From: Carya illinoinensis
Lineage: Eukaryota > Streptophyta > Magnoliopsida > Fagales > Juglandaceae
Length of the DNA stretch: 64,000 nt
Direction of reading: 5' to 3'
NCBI RefSeq assembly: GCF_018687715.1
Contig: NC_056760.1
Coordinates: 33,828,501 to 33,892,500 of the forward strand
Under the pieces are notes generated by a model. It had not been told where the DNA came from. It worked only from the letters and a program-made list of their open reading frames with translations, and searched no databases. The position numbers and the translations under genes are program-made. Positions 52,360 through 62,309 of this stretch are shown here, piece by piece. Within the stretch, counting starts at the first letter, position 1; each line of letters opens with the position of its first letter.

Positions 52360-52971
52360 TAGGAGTGACAATATGTTATACAACTCGTTAAACCAAGATG
52401 AACGCGACACAAAAATAGTGAGTTAGGGTTTAGTTTTAACGGGTTTGGGTCAAAACGGGTTGACCCGTTAAGACACGATTGATTAAAGAGTTGATAAAGG
52501 GCCAACTCATTTTGACACGTTATAACCCGTAATGACACGTTAAGAAAATTATAATTAAAATTATACCCTTATACTTAAAAGTAAAATTGTTAGAATTTTA
52601 ATTTTGATATTTTTATTGTTTGGATTATAATTTTTGACTTGTATTTAGTTTTATAATTTTTATAGATATTGTTATTTAACATTTATATAAAATCATGTTA
52701 AATCTAATCAGGTCAGACGGGTTAATTTCGGGCTTATTGAAGTCATTTACATAAAAAATTTGAAACGGATCGTATTGTGTCGTATTAATCTATTTCGCTA
52801 ATGGGTTAAAATGAGTTGACACGACACGACCCATTATGTTAATGGATCGTGTTAGGATTTGAGATTTTGATACGATAAGCTTAAAGGGTCGGGTTAGGAT
52901 TGACATATATAGTATAATACATATGCTTTGACATGACACGAATACGACCCGTTAATACGATTTACACCCCT
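52360..52971. mobile_element. hAT-like MITE rich in ACGGGTT/AACCCGT
   Basis: Right end, reversed, starts AGGGGTGTAAATCG; left end starts TAGGAGTGACAATATG. Both subterminal regions are packed with GACACG, AACGGGTT and GACCCGTT motifs. Length about 612 bp. No 8-bp target duplication could be recognised, so the ends are approximate. Confidence 0.6.
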
Positions 52972-53215
52972 GATTCCTTTTCCCATCACTCATTAAGTTG
53001 CACACACTTTCACAAATGATAATGTTTTAAGTATGTCCCTAAAATAAGCTGATTGAATTATGGAGACAATGTTGGTCAATTTTTATAATAAAAAGGCTCA
53101 ACCAAACATATTCTAGTCCTGAGAATGGTATCAAATCTATTATAGATAGTGCAATGCATGCAATGGTGGTCGATGTCAGCCTTCGGGGATGCATACCCTA
53201 TGGCAAGAGACTAGT

Positions 53216-53430
53216 AGACTGGTTTCGATTCAGAGATAAGATGAGATAGTTTTGGATGAAAGATAAAAATTGAATAAAATATTGTTTGAATATTAATTTT
53301 TTAATATTATTATTGTTTTAAGATTTGAAAAAGTTCAATTGTGTATTAAATTTTGTATGGAATTTGAAAAAGTTGTAATGATGAGATGAGAAAAGATGAA
53401 ATACTTTCCAAATCCAAACAGAGTGTAAGG
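53216..53430. mobile_element. MITE of the GAGATGAG family
   Basis: Contains AGATAAGATGAGATAG near the left and GATGAGATGAGAAAAGATG near the right, with the core TTTTTTAATATTATTATTGTT. This is the same family as 35,117 and 48,063. Confidence 0.6.
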
Positions 53431-54274
53431 CTTGTGAGAGGACAACTCTAGATGATGAATGGAAGTAAAAGGCGCACAACCTACTTAGAAAGTGAAACCA
53501 TGTATGCAGGTTACAAGATACCGTGAATAGTGAACAACAATAAATATGAAAATTTGGGATAGGCAAGATAAAGATGAAAAACTGAGCCTGTTGATAATTG
53601 CTACATTATTTGGTATTCTTGAGATCGTGGCTCATTATAATTCAATATGAGAATGAATTTTCTAATAATTGCTATATGTGTTGGTATCCACAAAATTCAA
53701 TGAAGGCTCATTCATACATATTAAATGTCTATTTGCTCATTGTTGCACATCCGTTATTATTGGCTCATTCATACAATATGAGGGTGAATGTTATTTGTAC
53801 ACTAATATCTACTCATGATAATCTGCTCATTTGTTCACTTGATCTTCTATTTACTAAGCTTTTGAACTCATCAATTCCATTCATATATTAGATGCCACTA
53901 GTTATTATGAATGACTGAAGGAATGATCCTAAAGAAGGATATGACCATTATAGAAGCCTAAATTAGATAGTGGGGTAGCTATACAAGGGAGAATGAGCAA
54001 TAGGAATGCAGTTTTTACTATTTATTGATTTCACTTTTTAAGGGACAAATAGAAAACGAAAAAGTGAGATGGTCTTTTTAAGAGTTGAATAATATCATAT
54101 TATATATTTTTTTCTCCACTGTAATATCTTTCAATATTCTAAAATTGATTTTCAAACCCATTTTAAACTTCTGCTACTATGAAACAATTTTAGTAGAAAC
54201 AATTTTTAAGAGGGAGAGGATGATAAAGACGCATAGCATCAAATTAAGTGCTTGCTTCTCCAAGGTTTAGAGCA
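53431..54274. other. Spacer, no gene seen
   Basis: Low-complexity TTGGTATTC/GGCTCATT repeats around 53,590-53,790. No domain. Confidence 0.4.
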
Positions 54275-54429
54275 TCCTCTAGGGTTATGTTTGTGACGCT
54301 GTGATGGCAGCCGTCGGGGCAGCTCAAGGCCCCTTGATGTTGGTTGGGAGGCTACATTCATTTGTCGATCTTGTATCACAAACACCTCAAGCCATCCTCG
54401 AGGTTGTAGTTCCCTTTTGACAACCAAAA

Positions 54430-55425
54430 ATTATGGATGGTGAAGTTTTCATGAAGTTTTCCAAAGAAGAATTAGACAAATATGCTAAACCTTTCAAATT
54501 TGCCATAGTCATGAAATTCTTGCGACATAGACCATATTTGGATCGGATCAGAATTTTTGTTCAAGGGAGAGTTGTGATGTTGATGGAGTGATTTATTGTG
54601 TTTTTCAATGGTTCGTTGATTTTAATGAGGATTCCGAACCTGCTATGAGTCTTGTTTGGATCATGCTTCTTGGTTTACTACCGAATTTTCATCATGAAGC
54701 CTTTCTCAAGAGTATTACAGTGCCGACCTGATTTTATTTACGAAGGCATAATGCTACGCGATGTGCTATGCGCACTGACGAGGCACGAGTTTGTCATGTG
54801 TTGATGAATGTTTCTCAGCCACCTATAAAATCTTTTTGGATTGGGACTCAAAAAACCAACAAGTATTTTCTAGGAAGTTGTTTATGAAACGCTTCTGGGA
54901 TTTTGTATGGATGCAAGGCCCAAGGTCATAATCTTCTTACCTGCAAAGTATCTTCTCAGTCTAATGGGAAAAAAATGAATCGAGTAAAGTTTGGGTTCCG
55001 AAATAGACAGATGTTCCAGATCCTAAAAGGGAAGTTTCGGCAGATAATGTTAAAGGTATGGGTGAGCAGGGTTTTGAGAGTGAAAAAAATCAGTTAAATG
55101 GGGGAGAGGATTTGCAGTTAATTGTACTTGAAAAGGAGGCGCAGTCGATTGAGTGGACTGATTTTCATGAGCTTGGGAATGTCGAAACCTCGTCCGCTAT
55201 AGGTGAAGTAGTGCATGTCTCTACGTGTGAAAAGGGAGTGTTGGTGAACGGAGAATCTAGTGGGGCCAAGACAAAGGGGATACATGTGAAGTAGTGGCTG
55301 TTGTTGAAAGTTTGGGCTTGGGTGATAAAGTCTTATTGCACTAGGTTCCCACTTTTGGGGGTGTGCCTGGGACATTGGCAGATGCGGAGGGGGCACAGAT
55401 GTTACTTCTTGCAGGGGATTTTCTC
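54430..55425 (+). pseudogene. LINE ORF1 (DUF4283/zinc-knuckle) part, split by MULE
   Basis: The plus strand reads EVFMKFSKEELDKYAKPFKF, AIVMKFLRHRPYLDRI (DUF4283 RNA-binding domain start), then after breaks YGCKAQGHNLLTCKVSS, the zinc-knuckle at the end of the nucleic-acid-binding part. A Ser/Glu/Gly-rich tail follows. Stops and frameshifts show it is dead. The sequence stops at 55,425 against the MULE and resumes at 62,099. LINE ORF1 proteins coat the element RNA. Confidence 0.75.
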
Positions 55426-55965
55426 AAGGAGTAATGCTATATAGCAGCCACTATAGCGCTGCACATAGTGCACACCCTACGTGGCTGCCTCTTTTTTTTT
55501 AAAACGAAACGGTGCGTTTTGTGTATGTTTTGTAATTCGGTTGGATTGGCTTTTCGTCATTTGCTTCCCCATTCGAATTTGTCCCGCGAAAGAGTTCCTC
55601 CCTAGCCTGCCCGCATCGCATCACCTTCCTCTGCCCAGAGCCGCCCAGCGATGCCGTCTCTCCGTTCAGCGACACCAAGCGATGTTCCTCTTCCTGCACA
55701 GTGCCACCACTCCCTGAGTGCTCCTCTGACAGAGCAAATCGCACATTAACCCCGAGTAACAAAGCCCTCCGACGTTCCTCTGTTTCGCCGCCATCCCTGG
55801 TCAACGGTAAAAAGTTGTTCAGTTTTTTGTTCCATATGATTAAGTTGTTATTGTTTACTGAGAGAGGTGCAATAAAAGGGTTTTGTGAGAAGGGTTTCGA
55901 AAGAGTTAGGGCATGGAGAAAAAACCAAACTTTCTACTGTTAATGACCTCTATTTTCATTAAAGT
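55426..55965 (+). repeat. MULE left terminal inverted arm
   Basis: Words shared in order with the right arm (reversed): CAGCCACTAT (55,445), ATTCGAAT.TGTCCCGC (55,571), GCATCACCT.CC, ACGTTCCTCTGTTTC (about 55,772), TTTCGAAAGA..TAGGGCATGGA (55,894) and AAAACC. A GGTAAA splice-donor-like sequence at about 55,805 in this arm also occurs in the right arm, consistent with a leader exon and intron in each. Confidence 0.8.
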
Positions 55966-56190
55966 TTTGAAAGGCATCGTTTTTATTGTACTGGAGTGAT
56001 TTAGTTTGAAATCTAATTGTAGCAGCCCTAAATATGTATATATTAACACATTGCCTGTTGCCTTCCTTTTGGTGCATTCAAAAAGTAGTGATTACCTCGA
56101 TTTGGTTGGACTGGAGCATGCAGGTCGCAAAGCTTGCATTGATGATACTATTTTAAAAACTAAAGAAGAAGAATGCTTTTTCTTTTGATT

Positions 56191-56212
56191 GAGAGAGAGA
56201 GAGAGGGAGAGA

Positions 56213-56292
<80 letters not shown>

Positions 56293-56299
56293 GAGAGAA
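56191..56299. repeat. (GA)n microsatellite
   Basis: Long GA repeat with a few GGGA interruptions, within the probable first intron of the FAR1-domain gene. Confidence 0.95.
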
Positions 56300-57902
56300 G
56301 CGAATCAGGTGTGTGATATGAGTTGTCTAGAAGCGAGGGGTGTGTCTTTGTGAGTGTGTGCAGAAACTGAGAGGGATGTGGGTGGGGAACTAAGTCTGAG
56401 ATTGTAAGTTGGTCTGACTGAGTGGACTCACTGGGGGCTTGGACACGCTCCACCCTGCCTCAGTGCCTCTCCCTAAATCTTTACTCATTACAGCTTAAAC
56501 ATGGAGAGGGTGAGCCCCAAATTGGCAGAGAGAATTAAGACTCCCTAAATGGATGTGTTTATGCTGATTTGATTTTAGACCTTTCACTCTCTGATTTCTA
56601 ATCTGAGTGTGGCTACCTATATCTTCTTTTTTGATAGTCTATTGGTCTATCAAGAGGTGCTCCTTAGAATTCCATGAATTTTTTTTTTGCCAGTGGTTCC
56701 AAGTGAGTTTACTGAACTTAATTGATTTTTTAGAGAAATCTTCCTCACAAGTGACATGATTTCCTGCATTTTACTATCCATGTTATATTTTGTGCATAGT
56801 TTGTGGGAAAATTATTAACCATTATATGGTGGAAACTTGAAAGTTAGCCATAGAATGAAACTGAATGGAGCCATGAGGATCTGCAAAATGCCTTGTAGAA
56901 GTTTTGAGTCGTGCATTTTGTTGTTAATACGAAGTGGTTGATCTTATGATAACCAAGTAAGAGAAATATGCGAATCTGATAGAGATTCATCACATAATCT
57001 TTTTGATTTTAAATAGGATTCTCACAATGAATGACATGAGCAGTGAACACAAGCATATATGGTTAAGGAATGGTGAACATTATGATAACCAAGATGCTTA
57101 AGAAAATAAGAAATAAGCAGTGTAGGTTTTTATGCATGTAAGAAAAAGAGCTGCCCATATACCTATTAATATGAAGTGAATTTTAAAATGAATTTGGAAT
57201 ATAAATATCTTGGTGTTATGTTTTTCATTTGTTATAGCTGAATTGTATTTCCCATGCAGTGTTGATGGCCTTAAAAATATCCTGGTTTCAAGTAGTTTAT
57301 TTGTATAAGATCTAAAGGATACTCTGCAGAAACTTTCTTCATCATTAGAGCCTATTCTCTGGAGAGTAGTAAGATTAATTAGGTTTCTAACCAATCTTTT
57401 TCCCCTCTCCACTGAAGATTTAAGAAAAGTTTATGTCCATGTTTCAGCATGAAGTGATTAATTTAATTTAGTATTTTTGCATGGGCTGTTGGTTGTCTTT
57501 GTAAACTGTACCTGCATTTTATGTAGGTACATCAATTTTCTTATTTGCATTCCTTAAAGAAAATTGTATACACTCATTTTTTCTTCAGATTTTCATCCTA
57601 GGAGAAAGAAGATCAGCTGGAAATCTTATTATTTTGTCACTCATGTTTCATCTATTAAAATTAGTCACATTAAATGTGTTCATGAGGACGGTTGTATAAT
57701 CTGAGAATTGCACCGTTCCATTTAAGCATTAGATCTACATAAATTTCCTGTTTTATATATTGCTGATTTTTTTGTGCTTCGAGTTTAAATCCGAAGGAAG
57801 CCATTCTCTGTTTCAGTGTCTATTAAATTTAAATAAAGTGTGTTTGAAAGATGCTCACGAATCTAACTATTTCCATAATTACATAATCAAGTTGATGTAA
57901 AT

Positions 57903-58498
57903 ATGTCCTACCCTCAACCGAGTAATCCGGATGACTTTAATCGAGTTGAAGAGCCATTCCAAGTATTACTTACCCTAAATTCCTAAATTTTTAGCCAATA
58001 CCCAACAAATTTCAGAATTAATCTTGGATGAAGTCATGTTTCCAAACTAACACCCATAATTTTTTTTTGCATTGAAAAACTATGCAGTACCCTTCGTCGG
58101 GCAATCCATATGCTTCTTTGCAAGAATTTCCCAAATGCCCAGAGTTCTCAGAAAATGTTGGTTGTACATTTGATGATGCTGCTGATGGTATTTAAGTTCT
58201 GTATGCTTTCACTTTAATGATGCTCTCATTGAATTCAGTCTAATCCATCCCGCTGCTTTCATCTTTAGAAATGTACTTCGACATAGATGAAGACTTAGAG
58301 GGTAGCACTGTTGTCTCGGATGATGAGGTACGGGTTGATGCTCCAAGATCTGGGATGGAATTTGAGAGTGTAAAAGAGCTTTTGGGGTACTATAAGAAAT
58401 ATGCTAAGCAAGAGGGGTTTGGTGTAAGGATACAGAGGACGAAGAGAGATGATGAACTTAGGTGTCCTATTCACATGGAATTCAGTTTATCCCCATAA
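57903..58498 (+). CDS. Truncated FAR1-domain protein (three exons)
   Basis: Exons 57,903-57,962, 58,088-58,187 and 58,269-58,498 join through two GT-AG introns (phase 0, then phase 1) into 129 codons plus a stop. The N-terminal 78 residues are acidic and Pro/Asn-rich (YPQPSNPDD, FDIDEDLEGSTVVSDDE). Residues 79-118, PRSGMEFESVKELLGYYKKY then AKQEGFGVRIQRTKRDDELR, are the first half of the FAR1 DNA-binding domain of the FAR1-RELATED SEQUENCE family, which descends from MULE transposases. The Cys/His half of that domain and any transposase or SWIM part are missing; the tail CPIHMEFSLSP is unrelated. A GT inside AGGTGTCC at 58,459 could be a lost donor. A DNA-binding role is unproven for such a fragment. 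Confidence 0.65.
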
Positions 58499-58999
58499 AG
58501 GATCCCATGCAGGCTAATATAATCTAAAGTTAAATAATACTTCGATTGGATTCACTTGATTAATTTCAGGTGGTTTTATTGACTTTTATAAATGGTAAGT
58601 ACTATTGAACTCGCATGAATGCCTGTTTTTTCCCATTCGATAACAGTGATATACAAAGGAAGCAGACTGAAATTAATCATATTGCTTTGATGTGACTGTG
58701 CAGCTTCACTTTATATGAAGAAGGTACAAACATGCTGAAATGTTGAGCTTCGGCTGGAAGTGCTGGATTGATGAGCTTTGGCATACCCATGTTATAATTG
58801 GATGGATTTTTTTTGCTGTGTAATGTTCAGAAGGCATTGTCAATGATGGTTCAAATTGTTTACATTTGACAAGAGTTTTAACCGCTTGGCTGTTCGGTTG
58901 GAAGATGCAAGGCAACATGCAAAGGAGCTTTTTGTGGATTAAAATTTCAGTTTATCATATTGTAGCAGTGAATGTGGTTGCAAACATAGTATGCACATT

Positions 59000-59160
59000 T
59001 TTGTATTCACGTTGAATTTAATAGAACTTCGGCTGATTGTATGCACATATCTCTAATGAGTGTGGGCTGTTGTCTCTTTAGAAATGTCATCGTGATGCTT
59101 ATGTAATACCACAATTTTCAAGAAATTAATGCAATAAAACGGTTCTGTATAACCACTACT
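59000..59160 (+). other. Probable 3' end of FAR1-domain transcript
   Basis: AT-rich sequence with GCAATAAAACG near 59,130, a canonical AATAAA polyadenylation signal, placed between the two convergent genes. Confidence 0.4.
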
Positions 59161-59495
59161 ATGTTATATTCTTGTTTAAATTCCAGAAATAGATAAAGTT
59201 TGTCAAATATGAACACAAGCATATCTGTATCATTGCTAATTGATAGGTGCTGGAAGCTTACACAGGAAGTGCATGGATGCTACAAAATTACAATTATGTT
59301 CACACAAGGCATAATCACAGTTAACACACGGGTAACAACCATATTACAAATTCTCCTTGGTTGTACATCATAACCAAAACATACCATTGACATAAATTTA
59401 CATGTGGGGAACCATATGAAAACGATGTACTTCATACGTGACAGTTATCATACAAATTATCCGAACCAAGTTAAAATTATTACAATTGTGAGAAC

Positions 59496-59944
59496 TCAAA
59501 ACAAACACAATAATTTCCTATTTTCTTTTTTAAGAGTTCTCTCTCTCTCATTTACTTTATCTTCCCTTTTCTGCACTTGGCACTCGCGCAACAAGACCTC
59601 ATCCCACATACTCCAAACTTTATTCTCTCTAGTCTGAATGTTTTGATCTAGCAAATGATATATATCCGTCCAAACGAAGAATTCACACCGTGCATCTCCC
59701 TGCACAAAGTTCAAACTCCCAGTTAACATGGGTGACCAAATAGACTCGAACATGTTCATATTAACATGCAAATATGACTATTGTATAGTTGATTTACTGT
59801 ATCATACTTTGGGCAAACAAAAAATTTTCTTCCAGGATTAGACTTAGTGCAGGATGTCTTAAGTTGTGTTTTCAAGCCACACCAACAAGTTGGTGATTCC
59901 ATCACAAAATCACCAAATGAAGATGATGATTGGGATGATGCCAT
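59496..59944 (-). CDS. GRF-type zinc-finger protein with coiled coil (two exons)
   Basis: Exon 1 (59,944-59,798) and exon 2 (59,699-59,496) join with a phase-0 GT-AG intron to give 116 residues. The GRF zinc finger is complete: C20-W-C22-G, TSCTKSNPGRKFFVC (Cys 44), then after the intron ARCEFFVW (Cys 54), with the NPGRKF core. Residues 60-113 are rich in charged and Leu residues (QNIQTRENKVWSM, VQKREDKVNERERTLKKEN) and should form a coiled coil. GRF fingers bind single-stranded DNA in other proteins. In plants, small GRF proteins of this plan are numerous and often repeat-associated, and their role is unknown. The start is the ATG at 59,944 (MASSQSSSSF); upstream codons in frame are intron or leader. 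Confidence 0.75.
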
Positions 59945-60109
59945 GATGTAAGATTCTGAAAATCGAATGACAAGTACAAACAGTTTATCTATGTAATTGT
60001 AAGAATCAACGTACATAGTAATAGACCGCTTAAGTATGACTGTGCAATAAAGACTACGAGAAATTTTTTTTAATAATTGGCATGTACAGGAAGGAAATAC
60101 CAGCATCTT

Positions 60110-61420
60110 TAATCATGGTCTATGAAGATTAACCCATTCAAAAACACGTGAAACATGCATCATGTGACTGGTAAAACCAAATAAATAGACTTCAACCACT
60201 GCACCAAATATTATCTGCCAGCCCTTACACAATGCTCCAGTTCATTCATTTACAACTAATATATATATGGTTAAAATGTGAAAAAAATACAATGCTACTT
60301 CAATACCTACAAACAATGAACCAGGATCCCTAATATGAGATACACAAGCTGTTTCTACTCTTGCTTATGGCCATTTTTCTTAGATAGATATTTTAGATAC
60401 AAATATAACGAAGACTTTGTGAATTTTAAGCCAAGGGACTTACTATGTTTTTTAAGCCTTTTCTTTTGTTCCTGTAAAGCAGAAGAAGCACTCTGCAGCA
60501 TGCGATGTACAGCAAGTCATAAAGCATGTCCATTAGTTTCAGGAAAAATCTTGATCCAAGCGATGTACAGGCCTGTCTTATATGTCAAGTATTTTGTTCA
60601 TGACTTGCTTTTAACCAACAACATCATGTTAAAAACAGATAAACTAACTAAAAGCTTTCCCCCAATTAACATTTCATATTTGGCCTTTTGGATACAAGTT
60701 ATTATATTTAATGAATAAATATTTCTCACGAATAAATATTTAGAAGGGATGAAATGTGTTGGACACGTGAGAGATGACAGGTATTAAGTGACTGGATTAC
60801 CAACAAGCAAGTGTGACTGTGCAACTTCGGATCTCCTAAGAATTTGCACAGAACGCAAGCCAGACCCAAAAAATCTATACTACTACCTTAAATTGCCTTA
60901 ACCAATTTAAAAAGAATACCAACAACACATGCATACCCTTATATGGTTAATTAAAGTTGTATATGTTTTCAAAGAACCCCACATCGACCAAAGTTGTTTT
61001 ACAATATTAAACATCCTTATCTCGTAAAGCCATACATGAAAGATGCTCATGATTCGTCACATGCAGCAAGTGTCATCTACCAAATTATTTTCATGATTAG
61101 TTTTCATGATTATTTGTTTGTTTTACTTTTAAAACCAAAACTACAAGTTTGCCACTTCTTTTTTGTTTTAGTCCACCAGAATGAACAAACTAATAATCCT
61201 GTGAAAATTTTAACATAGAACTTCCATAACTATTATCTTCAGCAAATGATACAATGATCTCATAAAAAAGAGTCTTAAGGAAAAGGCAGAGTACCAGAAC
61301 TCCTTACTCAACTCTGCAAGCAAGGAACAAGTTTATGAACGGAACGGTTGTCAACGTCGAAGGTCCTTTTACGCTTTCTTTTCCATGGTTTGTTCCATCT
61401 TCTGTTCGACTTCAAAATGT
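60110..61420. other. Probable leader/intron of the GRF gene inside MULE
   Basis: No domain-bearing frame. On the minus strand it lies between the right arm, which carries a GGTAAA donor-like site, and the GRF start codon. Confidence 0.4.
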
Positions 61421-61429
61421 AAATACACA

Positions 61430-62089
61430 AGGGTTTTTGAAAGTGAGGTCGTCAAGCCACTAAACAAGGTTTTTGGTCCATGCCCTAGGTCTTTCGAAAG
61501 CCATCTCACAATACCCAAAATACACAATACAAACACAAGAGGAACGAAATCATTTGGAAGGAAAACTAGGTACAACATTTACCTACGTCGCTGAGCAAGC
61601 GGTGGTGAAACAGAGGAACGTCGAAGGCCTTTCGGTGTTATTCTGGTTTGCTGGTTGCAACAAACAACTCGAGGAGTGGGCGGCGCTGTGCAGAGGGAGG
61701 CACTTCTCTCGCTGGACAAAGCGACGGCCTCGCGACTCTTGACTGACACCGGGAGGTGATGCGACGTAGGGAGAAAGTATTATGCGGGACAGATTCGAAT
61801 GGGGGTGGGGGGTACGACGATATCCTGGGCTACGGGGTTAGGGGTGGGGGTGGGCGATAGGGATGGGATGGGGGGGAAGGATTGCTGGGCAAGTTTGGAG
61901 ATTTGGGCATGGGGGAGAGGAGAGATTCCGAGAGGCTGATTTGATTTGAAATTCGGGAAACTTGTGAGAGGGAACGTGGAGGGAGGCCGTGTCGCTCAGG
62001 GACAGAAATGGAATTTTACCCCGACGCCATGTATGGTGTGTTCCGGCTGAGCCAAATAGTGGCTGATGCCAAGAATTATTCTTTCTGAA
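61430..62089 (-). repeat. MULE right terminal inverted arm
   Basis: Reverse complement of the left arm with the same word order (CAGCCACTAT read from 62,065, ACGTTCCTCTGTTTC from about 61,622, TTTCGAAAGA..TAGGGCATGGA from 61,500). It is about 120 bp longer because of a G-rich segment near 61,800-61,960. Confidence 0.8.
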
Positions 62090-62098
62090 GATTGTTTC

Positions 62099-62309
62099 AG
62101 AATCTGATGGGGAGAGCGAACTTCCTCATTTGCGAAACGCTAAAGATGGGGTTCCGGACTCTGAAATTGGAAAAAAGGAGGTGAGTACGGGTTGTCTTTT
62201 AAGAAGTTCTACTATGGCTTTGAGTAGGCCCTCTCGGCTGGATTTATGATAGAAAAAATATATTGTTTTGGAATGTTTGAGGTCTAGGCACCTCGAAACT
62301 AATACTTCA
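62099..62309 (+). pseudogene. LINE ORF1 end and ORF2 start, continuing from 55,425
   Basis: Directly after the MULE the plus strand reads SESDGESELPHLRNAKDGV and later SSTMALSRPSRLDL before a stop. From about 62,247 it reads ILFWNV-GLGTSK with one stop, the N terminus of the LINE endonuclease (usually ILSWNVRGL). This order, ORF1 tail then ORF2 start, shows that 54,430-55,425 and this piece are one LINE. It ends where an LTR begins at 62,310. Confidence 0.7.

Larger units (their letters stand above)
55426..62089. mobile_element. Mutator-like element with FAR1-domain and GRF genes
   Basis: A 6,664-bp element defined by long inverted arms (about 55,426-55,965 and 61,430-62,089), by interruption of a LINE frame, and by a likely 9-bp target duplication differing at two places (GATTTTCTC at 55,417-55,425; GATTGTTTC at 62,090-62,098). 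Between the arms are two convergent spliced genes: a FAR1-domain gene (+, 57,903-58,498) and a GRF zinc-finger gene (-, 59,496-59,944). No MULE transposase core (DDE) is visible, so it would need a partner. The two-gene convergent plan is that of maize MuDR; similarity of the genes to mudrA/mudrB is not claimed. Confidence 0.75.

Noticed and set aside
55481..55943. Frames of 78-101 codons at the left MULE arm
   Set aside because: They overlap each other on both strands and are not kept in the right arm's homologous sequence, so they are not coding.
60335..60718. 127-codon plus-strand frame inside the MULE
   Set aside because: Lies antisense to the probable GRF leader/intron, has no domain, and is Cys/Phe/Leu-rich as expected from AT-rich intronic DNA.
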